A DNA stretch of 64,000 bases from Hydra vulgaris (taxonomy: Eukaryota > Cnidaria > Hydrozoa > Anthoathecata > Hydridae): the NCBI RefSeq assembly GCF_038396675.1, contig NC_088921.1:71684001-71748000 (forward strand), written 5' to 3'. The notes below the pieces were generated by a model, which saw only the letters and a program-made list of their open reading frames with translations, ran no database searches and was not told where the DNA came from. The position numbers and the translations under genes are program-made. Position 1 is the stretch's first letter. Every line of letters begins with the position of its first letter. Positions 23,400 through 37,420 of the stretch are shown here, in pieces.

Positions 23400-23930
23400 G
23401 ACATTTAATGAGGATATTTTTTTTTTAAGTCATTTTAGCTACGTATCCAGCAATATAAGAGATCAAAGCTTTTTTGTATTCTAATAGATTGTTGCAGTTT
23501 GGAGTATCTGCATTATCGTGATCACTAACAGTTGGTTCTCTCTCCAACAAATCTTATTTTCTTATTAATTCAATTTTAGTCAAAGATATTTTTGTACAGG
23601 AATCACCAAAAGAATCGTCTAAAACATATATATGAGTTTTATCTCTGATGCTGTCATTAATATGTGAATTGTTGGCAATTGATATTGCTGTTAAACATTT
23701 CTGCAGATCTCACAGCACCAAAAAAGAGCTCTAGATGATTTTGACTGAGCTTATATGTTAATAAATAATTTAATGGTGAACCTTCTTTTTCAACCCAGTC
23801 AAGAAATACCTTGAGCAGATTTAATTGCTGACAAATATCCAATGAAATCACTTTTTTGATTATACAAGATCATTTGTGTACCAGTAATCTCTTTAGGACT
23901 AATAATATTATTTTGCAATTCATTTTCTTA
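23400..23930 (-). pseudogene. P-element/THAP9-like transposase C-terminal relic
   Basis: The segment 23851-23657 contains YKLSQNHLELFFGAVRS, the hallmark of the P-element transposase C-terminal region. About 200 bp further on, another frame reads SYIAGYVAKM, the next conserved block of the same family. Upstream regions carrying the THAP domain and the catalytic residues were not found. Frameshifts and the missing N-terminal half show it is a fragment. Confidence 0.72.
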
Positions 23931-25174
23931 AATTTAATGTCATATAATCAATCTATTATTTATAAAATTATTTAACAGCTATTTACAGTTCATTAATATA
24001 AAAAAGTCAGCAAGCTGTAATATATAACCATAATACTTAACAGCATTTAAGCAGGATATTTAAATAAAGTTAAGGAGATATTGCAAAGAGGAGGTAATGT
24101 TTTGAACATTTCTATATAAAGACATAAATACATTTTTTCAAACAAATGTATTTTTACATACATTTGTTTCTTCAATTGTATTGAGTGATTATCCTTCAAA
24201 CTATAAGAAACTATTATTTACTTTTTTATTTGTTTTAAAAGTTGTTATAAATAACTATAATTCAGACCTGGTTTTTTTTTACCAGTATAAGTGACACTTT
24301 AGAATATTTTATTCAAATAGTTTATGCAATAATAGAATTCAAGTATAATATAATTCTAGAAGGAACCCCTAAGTTTTTGTATACTCAGTTAACAATTCAT
24401 GTAGCATTTGTACAAAATGGCAGCTTGCTACAAAAAGTAGAGAATATAAAATTGTAGGTAGAAATGATAGCCGTTTATCACGCTGTTATGTTATTAACCT
24501 TCTAGCATACAGTATTGGGTAACTAAGAACTAAAAGGTACATAAATTATACATAAGACTTAACTAAATTAGTAAATGCCATTTAATAATAAATTCGATTA
24601 TGCAAAAAAATAATTTCTTTTTTTTTCTCTAATGTTTATAAAATTCATTTGATTTCTTTTATTTTTAACAAATTTATAAGCTTATTTAATTATTTTCTTT
24701 TGTAGTTTGATAAAGCCGTTTAAAATATATATCATTTTCAATGCATGGAAATAAAATCGCCGTTATCTTGGGAAGCCAATTTCGGCTTCAACTTTTTTTG
24801 GAAAAAACAATAGAATCCGCTATCCCGTTATATTTTGAGATCAGTGATTACAATACATGGAAACCACAATACATAATTACTTATACATGAACTCAGTGGG
24901 TTTATTACGTCAGCCTTTCAAAATACTTTTTTTAAGTACCAACTGTTAGAAGCGTTTCAAATAAAACAAGAAAATCAAACAGGACAACATAAAATTTTAT
25001 TTTTAAAATGACTTAATTGGTAAATAAGACATGAATCACTATTAATATTATTAAATTAAATCATCATTATAGTATCAATGTAGTATTTCTGAATGTACGA
25101 TAAGTATAAACTAAAAAAAATGTCATTCCATGTACACGTGTATATCTTAGGTCCAATGAATAACCAACTTGTTT

Positions 25175-26590
25175 CTTTTTTACTATAAAATAAACATTAC
25201 TTTACTTAGATTCTTTATAATAGCAAAACAAAAATATGAGACAAAAGTTTGTAGCTCAAAACAAAAATTTCAATATACAAATAGTCAATTATGTGATACA
25301 ATTAGTGGTGTTAAACAACGTATGGTTGTGAACAAAGCAAGAAAGACGTTTAGAATTCCATATCAGACGTTATGTGATAAAATATCTGGTAGAAATTCTT
25401 TGAAAATACAACACTGCGGGTATGAATCGGTTCTAGGTGAACAAATTAAAAACAAGTTAGTCGAGTGGTTACTAACATGCACCAGAATGGAATTTGCCAT
25501 GTCTGTAGTACAGTTATTAAATACTGTGCACAAAATATTTGAATTCCAACAATATAAAAACACAATTTACTAACAACAGTCCTGTAAAAGATTGGTTTTA
25601 TGTACTTCGCCTTCACAAACAGCTATTTCAAAAACGAGGTGAATACTTAAACCGAGCAAGAGGGGGAGTAACTGAAAAAGCCATAAGAGATTTTTTTACT
25701 GAAATTCCGAAGCTTTTAGGTAAAAAAGCTAAATATTTAAATGATTCGACGCGCGTTTTCAATATGGATGAGAGTGGTTTTCAGTTGTCACCAAAAACTA
25801 ACTTATTAATTGGTAAATGAGGAAAAAATACATATGAAGAAAGTGCTCTAAGTAATAAAAAAAGGGTATTGGAAAAAGTGAAAATGATTGGATGACCGCA
25901 GAATGTTTTTTTGGGTATAATACAAACGTTTTTTATTCACCTTTGATAAAAGAAGAAGTTCCTCTACCAGTTATTATTTTTTTAGATAATCATGCGTCAC
26001 ATTTTTAGAGCAAAACTCACAAAGTTCAATAGAACTTTGTGAGTTTTGCTCTAAAAATGGAATAATTCTTGTTGCTTTGTTCCCGAACGCAACACATATT
26101 TTGCAACCGCTCGATGTGGTAGTTTTTTGGCCAATGAATGCACAGTGAAAATGTTTTTGTCGACAATGGCGTATTGACCATGAAGGACAAGAAATCAAAA
26201 ATCAAAATGAACCAAAAGCATTAAATTCTTTTATAATCGATCCTTTTATGGCAAATAATATTAAAACTAGTTTTAAAAATACCGGAATTTCTCCATTTGA
26301 TGCTAACAGTGTTGACTACAAAAAAATTGTTCTGAGTCAACTGTTGCTCCAGCTCCTTATTTAGAAGAGAACCATTCAAGTGCGACATTGTCAGCTTTCT
26401 CTCTCATCAACTTTATTGAAAAGTGCATTGATTTAAGTATTTAAGAGAAGTTTGAAATTGCTGACAAACATGTAGGGTGGAAAGATGATCTTAAATACCT
26501 CCAGTTGTATCATTTTTGGAAAAGATCCTGAAACTGAAACATATAAGATCATAAGTTTACCAGATGAAATACAACAGGGTTTTAACTTTT
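25175..26590 (+). pseudogene. Pogo/jerky-type (DDE_1) transposase relic
   Basis: The N-terminal Psq/CENP-B-like helix-turn-helix region is at about 25,320-25,560. The DDE_1 core follows in broken frames: FNMDESGFQLSPK near 25,760 (first Asp), FLDNHASH near 25,980 (second Asp), PNATHILQPLDV near 26,085, and NTGISPFDAN near 26,280. A perfect hairpin of 28-bp arms interrupts it at 26,000-26,059. At least three frameshifts and stops are present. Terminal repeats were not identified. Confidence 0.75.
26000..26059. repeat. Perfect 28-bp hairpin within a transposase relic
   Basis: Arms 26000-26027 and 26032-26059 are exact complements around the loop aata. The right arm duplicates coding sequence in inverted orientation, as expected of a template-switch event. 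Confidence 0.92.
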
Positions 26591-26648
26591 AACTTTAAAC
26601 ATAATTTTTGTAAAACTCACGGTAAGTGTGGAAACGACCCTATAATCT

Positions 26649-26903
26649 AATTTATGCGGAAATACAAATTAAATTTTACGGAAATAAAAACTAAAAAGTG
26701 CGGAAAAAAGTTAAAACGAGGAATAAAAAAAGTATGAAACCAAAAAAAAAAGATTAAAAATAGACCCTGTAATTTACAATTTTTTTTTAATTTTCATATT
26801 TTATTTTTTTAATTTCCTATTTTCTTACTTATATTTTCTTATTTGATTTTTCTGTTTTAATTTATATTTCTTCATTTTTTTTATTTATATTTCCGCATAA
26901 ATT
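26649..26903. mobile_element. Fold-back MITE, 255 bp
   Basis: Perfect 16-bp terminal inverted repeats (AATTTATGCGGAAATA and its complement) at 26649-26664 and 26888-26903. The left half is A-rich and the right half T-rich, so most of the element can fold on itself. No coding capacity. Confidence 0.6.
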
Positions 26904-27238
26904 ACTTTATATTTCCGCACAACCAAAAAAATTTAAATAACAAAAGATTAAATATTTCAACATCTTAATTATTAGTTCTAATAAAATTTTTGCACAAAAA
27001 ATTACTTTAAACTAATTTTTATTGGAAATTTCTGCAATAAATTATTAGGTGAAAAACTCAGATCTAAATAATACAGGTTCAAAGCGTCAGATTACCTAAA
27101 GATATCAAAATATTATCTAAAATTTATTGCAATATTGAAAAATATATTTAAGTCAACGATTTTTTCTGGTAATAATTTAAGTAACATAGGTTCCATTTAA
27201 TTGCGTCAAGTCAGCTGTTTAAGCTCTAAAGATTTTGT

Positions 27239-28530
<1,292 letters not shown>

Positions 28531-28539
28531 AAAAGGACC

Positions 28540-29160
28540 TCAGAATGCAGGTGGGACCTCAGAATGCCAGGTTGGAAATAAATCAACAACTTAATTTTTT
28601 TAAATCGAGTTCTATGTTGTTTGAAAGCGTTGAATAATCTGAAAAAAAGATTATAATGTTAAGTCATAAATAAAAAAATATTACATGTAATACTTTAAAA
28701 TTGTATAAATTACAAAGGTGTTGAAAAAAGTCTACAAGTTATTAATACATTTTTTAAAACTAATTTTGAATATTTCAAGCATTTTTAAAAATAAGTTTGC
28801 AGAAACTTATCAGAAATGTTGCCTTAAGACTCCAAAAATAGTGCTAAAAAGATGCGTGCGGAAAATAAATCCAATTTTCTTAAAATCTCCTTTTAAAATA
28901 TCTTGCATTTTGAGGTGCTGCACCTTTTGGTTTTGAGGTACCAATTCAAAAACTATATAGCAAACCTCACTGATTACTTTTGATAATTTTTTTAATAACA
29001 TTAGCAAACCTAAAAAAAAAATTAAAATAAAAAAGTATATAATTAAGATCCTGGTGAATCTCGAAGCTCAATTGCTGGTCAAACTTTCTTTCGACATGTA
29101 CATACTTCCTTACATTTATAGAATGTCTCAATTTGTTGTTGTTGCTTGGATTTCCTTTCT
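28540..29160. other. Non-coding AT-rich stretch
   Basis: No recognisable gene or element. Short open frames near 28,718-28,936 have no family resemblance and overlap one another on both strands. Confidence 0.5.
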
Positions 29161-29170
29161 TTAATAGCTT

Positions 29171-29521
29171 TCACCTTTTTGTCTTTGTCTTCCTTGATTG
29201 AAGAAACCGTTTCCAATATATTTTCCCCTCTATTGTGGCGTAAACCTTTGTAACTCTAACATTGTCTTTGTTTATTTTAGGTGCTACTTTGGATATTGAT
29301 TTATCAGATACCGTTTGATAAGCTTCCATGGCGTTTTTGTATTTATGTTTCCAATATCTTGCTGAGCCATAGCGAAAATCTTTTGGAGATGAAGTTGTTA
29401 TTGCTGTTGATAATTGATTATTTTTAGTATTTTCATGAATACACAGCTCAGCTTGTAAAAACTTATCTTCCTGCATCCACTTAACGCTGAGTCCTTGAAA
29501 TGCCAGCTTTTTTACCTGCAT
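29171..29521 (-). CDS. Unassigned 116-residue open frame, probably a repeat-derived fragment
   Basis: Open frame starting at 29521, rich in Lys, Ser and Thr, with a basic C-terminus. It lies among transposon relics and I recognise no domain. It may be part of a degraded mobile element rather than a host gene. Low confidence. Confidence 0.2.
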   Translation of the reverse strand: MQVKKLAFQGLSVKWMQEDKFLQAELCIHENTKNNQLSTAITTSSPKDFRYGSARYWKHKYKNAMEAYQTVSDKSISKVAPKINKDNVRVTKVYATIEGKIYWKRFLQSRKTKTKR

Positions 29522-29712
29522 TGATTGTTTGTGTTGATGCCCATTCTTGCCATAACTCTGCGAGTATATTTATAAAATCTTCCCAGTTGATTGTCATAAA
29601 CGAAGAATAAAGTACAGATTTAGTATTTATTATTTACTATAATACTAGTATTTAGTATTCAGAGAGCAATTTCTGCTTGATTTGATCAACGAGTTGGGTA
29701 ACGCCAGTTGTG

Positions 29713-29997
29713 TCAGGTGGAGTAGATAAAAAGTATATTATTTTTTGAAAGATTGTTAATGTAGATCAAAAAGAGTATAGGGCCAAGGATTGAACCTTGA
29801 GTAACTCCTGAAGTTACAGAATAAGAAGAAGAGTGCTGTCCATCGAGGACAACTTTTATACTACAATTGGAAAGGAAGGATTTAATAATCTTTAAGATGT
29901 TACCATATACACCGTAAGAAAAAACCTTCTCGAGAAGACCAGCATGCCAAACTTTATCAAAAGCTTTAGAAATTTCAAGACAAATGTCTTTTGCCAT
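29713..29997 (-). pseudogene. LINE reverse-transcriptase fragment
   Basis: Contains DISKAFDKVWHAGLL-like and SGVTQGSILGPILFLIYINNL-like blocks of a non-LTR reverse transcriptase (written here in part: GSILGPILFLIYI). The catalytic YADD block just downstream is absent. The first residues read CLEISKAFDKVW, so the frame is in phase with the RT finger/palm region. It is oriented opposite to the adjacent 3' part of the same kind of element. Confidence 0.8.
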
Positions 29998-30009
29998 ATC
30001 TCGGGCGGA

Positions 30010-30440
30010 TCTTCTAATAATTTCCTTTCTCTTTTAGACAAGGTGCAAAAATGCATTGTAAACATAGTTGGATCTGCTCTTGTAGCCAACTTCAAACCAT
30101 TATCACATTGCCGTAATGTTGCTTCACTTTATCTTTTCTACATATAATATAATGGGCACTTCTCTAAAGAGCTAGCGTCTCTCGCGCCATCTACTAAAAT
30201 TCATTCTTGTGTTACTCGTCATTCAATTAAGTCTCAATTTTTTCTGTAACTGTTCCTAAGTGCTCCAAAAACTCTTATTCGTCTAGTTTTTTTGTTCAAA
30301 CCTCAGTTCTTTGGAATTTGCTTCCTTTATCTTGTTTTCCTGATTCATATAATTTGCAATCTTTTAAGACGTCTTTCAATCGTTATCTTGCTCTACAATC
30401 TTCATCTTTTCTCTTCCGGGTACTTCCAACTCTAATTAAT
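30010..30440 (+). pseudogene. LINE C-terminal fragment, opposite strand to the RT fragment
   Basis: Plus-strand broken frame with LDKVQKCIVNIVGSAL, PLSHCRNVASL, then SSFFVQTSVLWNLLPLSC and NLQSFKTSFNRYL, the usual C-terminal tail after the RT domain in jockey-like elements. The junction with the minus-strand RT fragment is at about 30,000. No poly-A tail is obvious at 30,440 where the Tc1 relic starts. Confidence 0.75.
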
Positions 30441-30444
30441 GATT

Positions 30445-31861
<1,417 letters not shown>

Positions 31862-31865
31862 TGGT

Positions 31866-32035
31866 GACCAAAACTAAAAATCGCAACTAACTAAACTTAA
31901 AAAACCGTAAATAAAACTAGCCGATTAGTTTTATAGTTAACTAAAACTAGTCAACTAACTTTTTAGTTAACTAAAAATAGTCGACAAACTTTTTAGCTAA
32001 TTTAATTTAGTCGACTAAAGTTTAAGTCTTAATAA
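31866..32035. repeat. Degenerate tandem repeat with TAGTCGACTAA motifs
   Basis: About five imperfect units containing the palindromic core AGTCGACT within AGTTAACTAAAA context, period roughly 30-36 bp. This could be the subterminal region of a hAT-type element; no partner end was found. Confidence 0.5.
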
Positions 32036-32049
32036 TGCTAGCATTGGTG

Positions 32050-32610
32050 TCGATAGCCTTTATGCCGCCTGGGACAGAAAAACCAAGTCAGCGCCTCTAT
32101 TTCTAAAAATTTTCCAATATTTTCAGGGAAAGAATCTTTTTTTTTTTTTCAGATACCTTCTTTTTCTTTGACTCCCCTTGGACATCTGTCGCCTTGGACA
32201 AACTGTCCCTTTCGCCAAACTTGTCCGTTTATAAATTATTTTATAAATTAAAAATATATATAAAATATTATTAATATATTAATAAATATATAACATATTT
32301 ATTTTGTATAATATATTTATTAATAACTATATTATATAAATTAATTATATTATATATAATACAATTAATTTATTTAATATAGTTATTAATAACTATACTA
32401 TATAAATTAATTATGTTTATATATTTATTATTATATTAATAATATATTTTTATCTAAATAAAAAGTCGACAAGTATTCAGGGCCGCCGAGAGGAGAATGG
32501 GGAAAGAGAAAAGGACAGTTTGTCGCACTCGACAGAAGTCCTAGAGGCGCCAAAGAAAAATAATTATTTTCAAAAATTCTGACAGAAACGACACCATGAA
32601 CTTTAATTAA
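32050..32610. mobile_element. MITE-like inverted repeat pair
   Basis: Outer segments 32,066-32,225 and 32,462-32,600 are imperfect inverted repeats sharing GGTGTCG, GCGCCTCT and a CTGTCG...GACAAACTGTCC block. Between them is a pure AT palindrome-rich core. No coding capacity. Confidence 0.5.
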
Positions 32611-34379
32611 AACTCTATCAGAATTTTAAAAAAAAAAGTTTGTTAGTACATGATCGTTGTACCGCAAAATACCGCAAAAATAAAAATAATAAAAATATCC
32701 AGAAATTTAACGAGATGCCGGCGTGAAGAAGTGGGCTGGTTGGTTGTAAAGTGTGTGAAACCCCATCAATTAACTTTTAGTTCATTTGGTTGGCAAATTT
32801 GATTTTTTTAGATAAGTCTATCAGGAATTGTAGACCTTTCAGACCAGCCAGTCAGCAAATTTTAAAAAGTGAAGACTTTCATTTTCTTTTCCAGTCAGCA
32901 ACAATTTTAATGGCGCTCTGGACGTGATACCAACTTGCGCCGGCCGTGTAAGTAGCAGAGGTGATTACAACCATTTTAAAAATGAAATATCTTAAAAAAT
33001 GCAACTTATTAAAAAAAACTTTAAGTTGGCCTAAAAATTATATAAGCTCCCAAATTATGACTATTATTCAAAATAATTTTTATAAATCATGTTATGTGTT
33101 AGTTGTAAAGAGGTTAGATCTCCAAGAATTTATTCATTTGCCTTTACGAATTTCTGTAAGTTACAATTTACAGTTGTAATTTGCTAAAGCGCATGAATTT
33201 AAAGGTTTGCTTTTCAGAGTTTTTCAGGTTTTTCAAGAGCAATAGTTTTCAATTTTTTATTTAAACTATATGTAATAATAAAAAGAATTATGTGAAACAA
33301 ATTTATAAAAAATAGATGGTGCAATATTTTTTTTAAAGTTAGGTTTTGTGCCGGAACTATATTCGGATTTCCTTTATGTAACACCTCGAATCATTTTTTG
33401 ATGTAAAAACTCGTAAATTAGTTAGCTCTACATTCTTAAAGCGCTAATATATTTACTTACGACAATTAGATTATAAAATTAGGACGATTAAATTTTTTTA
33501 TTAAACTTTTATTGTTTAATTGAATAACTGTTAAACTATTTACTTTTTTTTTATTTTAAAAATTGTAAAAAATAAATTAACTTATTATACATTCGATATA
33601 ACGGCGGATTTTTTATAAGATAAACTAAGCAGTTACCTTAGGTCTGCTTAAAAAAAAGGCTCGTAATTTTAATCTGAAACATTTATATAAAAGATATAGA
33701 TATATACCGTATTAAATTAAAAGGAAAAATAATAAATTAAATAGCATATGTTAGTTAAATGTTTTTGTTACTAATATTGTTTAATATTAGTAATTTTATG
33801 ATTTAATTTAAACAGAAAAAATGGTTTATCAAAATACAACTTCCAAAAAAAATTTGGTAGTGAAATGCCTAAATTTATGGGCCATGACATGACATTTTAA
33901 TAAAAAAAAAGCAGTTAAAAAAAGCCTTTTGAAAAGACCCTCAGTTGGCATCAAATTAGGCCCTCGAAGTGTCTCTGCCTAAAGCCTGAAATACTTTAAT
34001 CCGTCATTGGTTCTGTATGAAATTATTTTTTATTAAAATATCAGCTGTTTTAACCAAGTTATTCTGCTAAAAATCCGATTGTTAATTAATTCAGTAAAAT
34101 ATCATTTGGGGCAATACATGTACAGACAAAACATTTTATTTACCTATTTTTCACAAATCAAATATGGTTTTTGATATTTCTGAAATTTAAAGGAAATTTA
34201 ATGAATGTCTTTGAGTTAATTTGATTGTGATAACTTCATTAAATTTCTCACCGCAACAAATTTTATGCAATGCCCTTATTGCATAAAACTTCTGCCTTTC
34301 CTGCTTCATACTAGATAAATAGTTCTTCTAAACAATATCTTTAAATTTATTTTAAGAAATTAAATTATTAAACTACGTC
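32611..34379. other. Non-coding stretch between transposons
   Basis: AT-rich DNA without recognisable coding sequence. The small open frame at 32,961-33,179 has no family features. I see no RNA gene. Confidence 0.5.
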
Positions 34380-35702
34380 AAGCAATATTACGTTTTCTCC
34401 AATTCAAAACGGTTGCAAAACCAGTTTAAGTTTTTTATCCAGTCAAAAAGAAATTGAAATTGATACACAGTCCATTGAGGAAGCTAATAAAACGACATAC
34501 GAGTATTACTCAGATGAGGAGGAAACTTCAAAATGGGTATACAATGAATGTAGTAATAACTGATCTAAAAAGTACTCAAGTGAAACATCAAAAAGTATAC
34601 TAGGTTATCATCTTGAACATGATTACGAAATTATAACGCCGAAAAAGAAGCGAAACATTAGTGGTTTATCAAAAGAAAATAGCAATTAGATTAATAGAAG
34701 TCTTTTGATATTCATTATTGCCTATTGTGTTTCATTTATGTTGGTAGAAAGCGTTACGGAAAATTTTAGAAAAATTCAAGGTAGACGATAAAATAATGAG
34801 TGTAGACGATAAAATAATGAGTGTACCGACAACGCGAGTAACGTACGCAACTGTTTAAATTCTTGAAAAGTTAGTTTAAACATCCAACCAATAAGATGCA
34901 TGGGGCATGTTTTGCAATTAGCAGTAAAATATGTCATAGATTTAGTTAAAGAAGGTGAAAATGATCGTTCATCTAAATTCTTTTTTATTGCAAAAACATT
35001 AACTAAGTGCAGAAAAATTGTTTTTTTCCTTTCAGACAATACTTATGCAACATGTTCTTTAATTATTCCAAGTATAAAGTACCTTGAAAAGCAACTAAAT
35101 AAGAAAAAAAGTGAAACCCCTCCTTTAATTATGAATTTAAAATTGCATTTATTAGAATCTTTAAAAACTTACAAAGACTCATATGATTTAGAGAACAATT
35201 CGTTTTTATTATGAGCCACTTTTTTGGATCCAAACTATAAAAGTTTTTAGTTCTTAGAAAAGTATGACATTTAAAATGCTTGAAGGAATTTTTTTCAAAT
35301 TTTTACCTGACAAAAAAAATTTGTGAAATAATTCCAGTTAAAAAGGTGACAATCAAATCAAAAAAATTTAAGCTATCATTTTACGATGAAAATGATGATT
35401 CAGGAAATGATAGTGGCATAACAATAAGTTTAGATTTAAAAAAAGAAATTAGTGGCTATATAGAATTGTCAGTACATGATCAAAATGTTTTACACTTTTG
35501 GCATCAAAATCAACATGTGTTTCCAATATTGTATTGTATTTCAACAATGATTTTGTGTACACCTGCTACCAGTGCACCTTGTGAGCGCCTTTTCTCTGAC
35601 GCATTAAATAATTTGTATGCAAAGCGAAACAGAATGACAACTGCATGTTTTCAAATGTTGATGTTTTTGTACAAAAATTTGGAATTTTTTAATTTAGTTT
35701 AA
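34380..35702 (+). pseudogene. hAT-type transposase relic
   Basis: Fragments of the hAT protein in several plus-strand frames. RCMGHVLQLAVKYVIDL near 34,890-34,940 matches the conserved block preceding the insertion domain. The segment 35280-35702 holds the C-terminal dimerisation region with SAPCERLFSDALN and RNRMT. Stops at about 35,215 and frameshifts elsewhere destroy the frame. The zinc finger (BED) is not identifiable. Confidence 0.75.
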
Positions 35703-35861
35703 ATTTATTAAATGTAATACGAAAGTTTTTTCTAGTAATAATTATATTTTTAGTTCATTTTATTAATATAACTCTTTTGTGTAATAAGCTATTATAAACT
35801 CTTTTGCGTTATAAAGTTTTACAGTCGCGTTGCGAGGAGAGGTGGCAAAGGGGCAATTGTC

Positions 35862-35965
35862 TACCCAGTACGCACAGGACGTTTTTAAAACGTTTAAAAA
35901 ACTTATTGAAACAAATATTACAGTTTTTTAAATGTTTTATCTGTACGATCTGTGCTTACTGGGTA
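35862..35965. mobile_element. Tiny MITE, 104 bp
   Basis: Terminal inverted repeats TACCCAGTACGCACAG / CTGTGCTTACTGGGTA (one or two mismatches) flank an AT-rich centre. Confidence 0.5.
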
Positions 35966-36149
35966 CGGCATGAAGGCTTAAATGGGAAAAAAGAAACAAA
36001 AGAAGAAAAAAAAACTATTTTACATAAGAACATTTTTTTAAATTTATTGTAAATAAAAATTTTATTTATTTTTACCCTGTGCGCAAAAATCCCCGGTACG
36101 CCGCTGCATCTTTATATTATATCCAACAAAGCGTAGGGTGTGATGATAT

Positions 36150-36284
36150 AGTATGTTGGATTTCCGTGTTACGGGAAGAGTTCAGCCTCCACTTGTTTGA
36201 GAAGGGGGGGGGGGAAGGTCTACAAAAAAGCAAAAAAATGGGGCCTGAGCAAAAAAAAGGGGGCCTGAGCAAAAAAAAAGGGGG
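36150..36284. repeat. G-rich low-complexity block at the left flank of copy B
   Basis: Runs of G and repeated GGGCCTGAGCAAAAAAAA units. The same phrase AGTTCAGCCTCCA followed by a G-run appears again at about 36,505-36,560, so the block is duplicated around the 58-bp repeats. It probably belongs to the terminal repeat of the element. Confidence 0.5.
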
Positions 36285-36516
36285 ATCAGGTGTAAAAAGT
36301 TTTAATTTGATCCGTAATGCGTGTGCGCAGATTTAATAGAGAATCAGGTGTAAAAAATTTTAATTTGATCCGTAATGCGCGTGCGCATTTATAATACAGG
36401 ATCAGGTGTAAAAAATTTTAATTTGATCCGTAATGCTAGTGCGCAGATTTAATAGAGAATCAGGTGTAAAAAATTTTAATTTAATCCGTAATGCGCGTGT
36501 TGCGGGAATAGTTCAG
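36285..36516. repeat. Four tandem 58-bp repeats with a dyad, near the left end of copy B
   Basis: Units begin with ATCAGGTGTAAAAA at 36285, 36343, 36401 and 36459, an exact 58-bp period. Each contains a near-palindrome of the type AATGCGC-GT-GCGCATT. Related degenerate units continue near 36,725-36,800. The regular spacing and dyad look like iterons or integrase/replication-protein sites in a terminal repeat. Confidence 0.8.
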
Positions 36517-36812
36517 CCTCCAATTGTGTGAAAAGGTGGAGGGGGAGGGAGGGGGGGAGGGCCTGAGTAAAAGAATGTTAGGAATTTTAATTTGGGGATT
36601 TCCGTGTTCAGGGAAGAGTTAAAAGTTGTTTAAAAAGTTAAAATGAGGGGGACCGTCAAATGAGGCTGTCAAATGAGGGTCTAAAAAAAAGTGACTAAAG
36701 CGAGAAACGGCTTGAGCAAAAAAAGGAATTTTAATTAGTTTAATGATCCGTAATGCGTGTGCGCAGACATAATAGAGGAATTTTAATTTGTTTGATGAAG
36801 CGTGACAAAAAG

Positions 36813-36820
36813 TATATAAA
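36813..36820 (+). promoter_or_regulatory. TATA box of the first rightward gene
   Basis: TATATAAA stands about 30 bases before the start of the small membrane-protein frame, in a unit derived from the terminal repeats. Confidence 0.45.
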
Positions 36821-36849
36821 GAGTGAAAAAATAAAAAAAGTAGGATCAT

Positions 36850-37119
36850 AACGAATGGAATTGGAAAAGTAAACCGTTACAACAATTTCAAACTCCAACG
36901 ACAGTGGCAGTAGTTCAACCTTACAAACCTGATCCTCCAATAGATAATGGTAGTACGAACGACTCGCATGGGAATCGTATTCGATATTTTGAAGTGTATT
37001 AATAAAGAAAAATATTGACGATATTAGCACTTTCGAGCTTGTTTATTGTTATTGTAGTGGGAGGATATTTATTTGGAGCGTTATTGGCAGCTTTTATATT
37101 ACTTGGAACAATGTTGTGA
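36850..37119 (+). pseudogene. Small transmembrane protein relic
   Basis: One frame runs from 36850 to the TGA at 37117-37119, interrupted by two adjacent TAA codons at 37000-37005. The first part is Pro/Asn rich (PTTVAVVQPYKPDPP). The second part is a strongly hydrophobic stretch, LALSSLFIVIVVGGYLFG then LLAAFILLG, one long or two short membrane segments. No ATG is present in frame. It is transcribed towards the core genes and probably encoded a virion or host-membrane protein; family unknown. Confidence 0.45.
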
Positions 37120-37185
37120 TTATATATTTGTAATAAAATAATAAAAAGCGAATTGTAAATTTTTTTATATTATATATTATAAATA

Positions 37186-37392
37186 TTATTTTCCAATTCT
37201 ATTAATACCGTACGAAATTCCACCAGAGATAGCTCCACCCAAAACAGCTTTACCAATGGTAGGTAGAAGAGCGCTAGTAAAGGAAGGTAAAACGGCTTTA
37301 GATACCATTCCTAAAAGAGATCCAAAAAATTTTCCACGCATTCGTCTTGTTCTATGTTTATAATGTTTTTTATAATGTCTTTTTTTATACAT
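37186..37392 (-). CDS. Adenovirus pX/pVI-like basic core peptide (intact)
   Basis: 68 residues. The N-terminus is made of Lys/His/Tyr/Arg (YKKRHYKKHYKH), followed by RRMRGKFFG and then a Gly/Ala/Val/Leu segment with GGAISGGISYG. A basic head, a MRG(K/G) processing-like junction and a hydrophobic amphipathic tail are the architecture of adenovirus-type core precursor peptides (pX/mu or pVI-like). Expected role is DNA condensation or membrane interaction in the virion. The MRGK motif might be cleaved by the adenain-like protease, which is inference. It is open and has an ATG at 37392. Confidence 0.6.
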   Translation of the reverse strand: MYKKRHYKKHYKHRTRRMRGKFFGSLLGMVSKAVLPSFTSALLPTIGKAVLGGAISGGISYGINRIGK

Positions 37393-37420
37393 TTTTTTAT
37401 CGCGGTATAAGAGACGATAT

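Larger units (their letters stand above)
22130..24870 (-). mobile_element. P-like transposon with long inverted repeats
   Basis: Both ends share diverged inverted repeats about 0.6-0.8 kb long. Matching landmarks are ATTACAATCACTGATCTC at 22,150 and its complement near 24,845; the block around AGGGGTTCCTTCTAGAATT at 22,910 and its complement at 24,355; and AAGGTTAATAAC at 22,768 with its complement near 24,495. The centre holds a P-type transposase C-terminus on the minus strand. No autonomous coding capacity remains. Confidence 0.72.

Noticed and set aside
35804..36052. Open frame at 35,804-36,052 as a gene
   Set aside because: It spans the small MITE at 35,862-35,965 and an A-rich tract; no recognisable domain.
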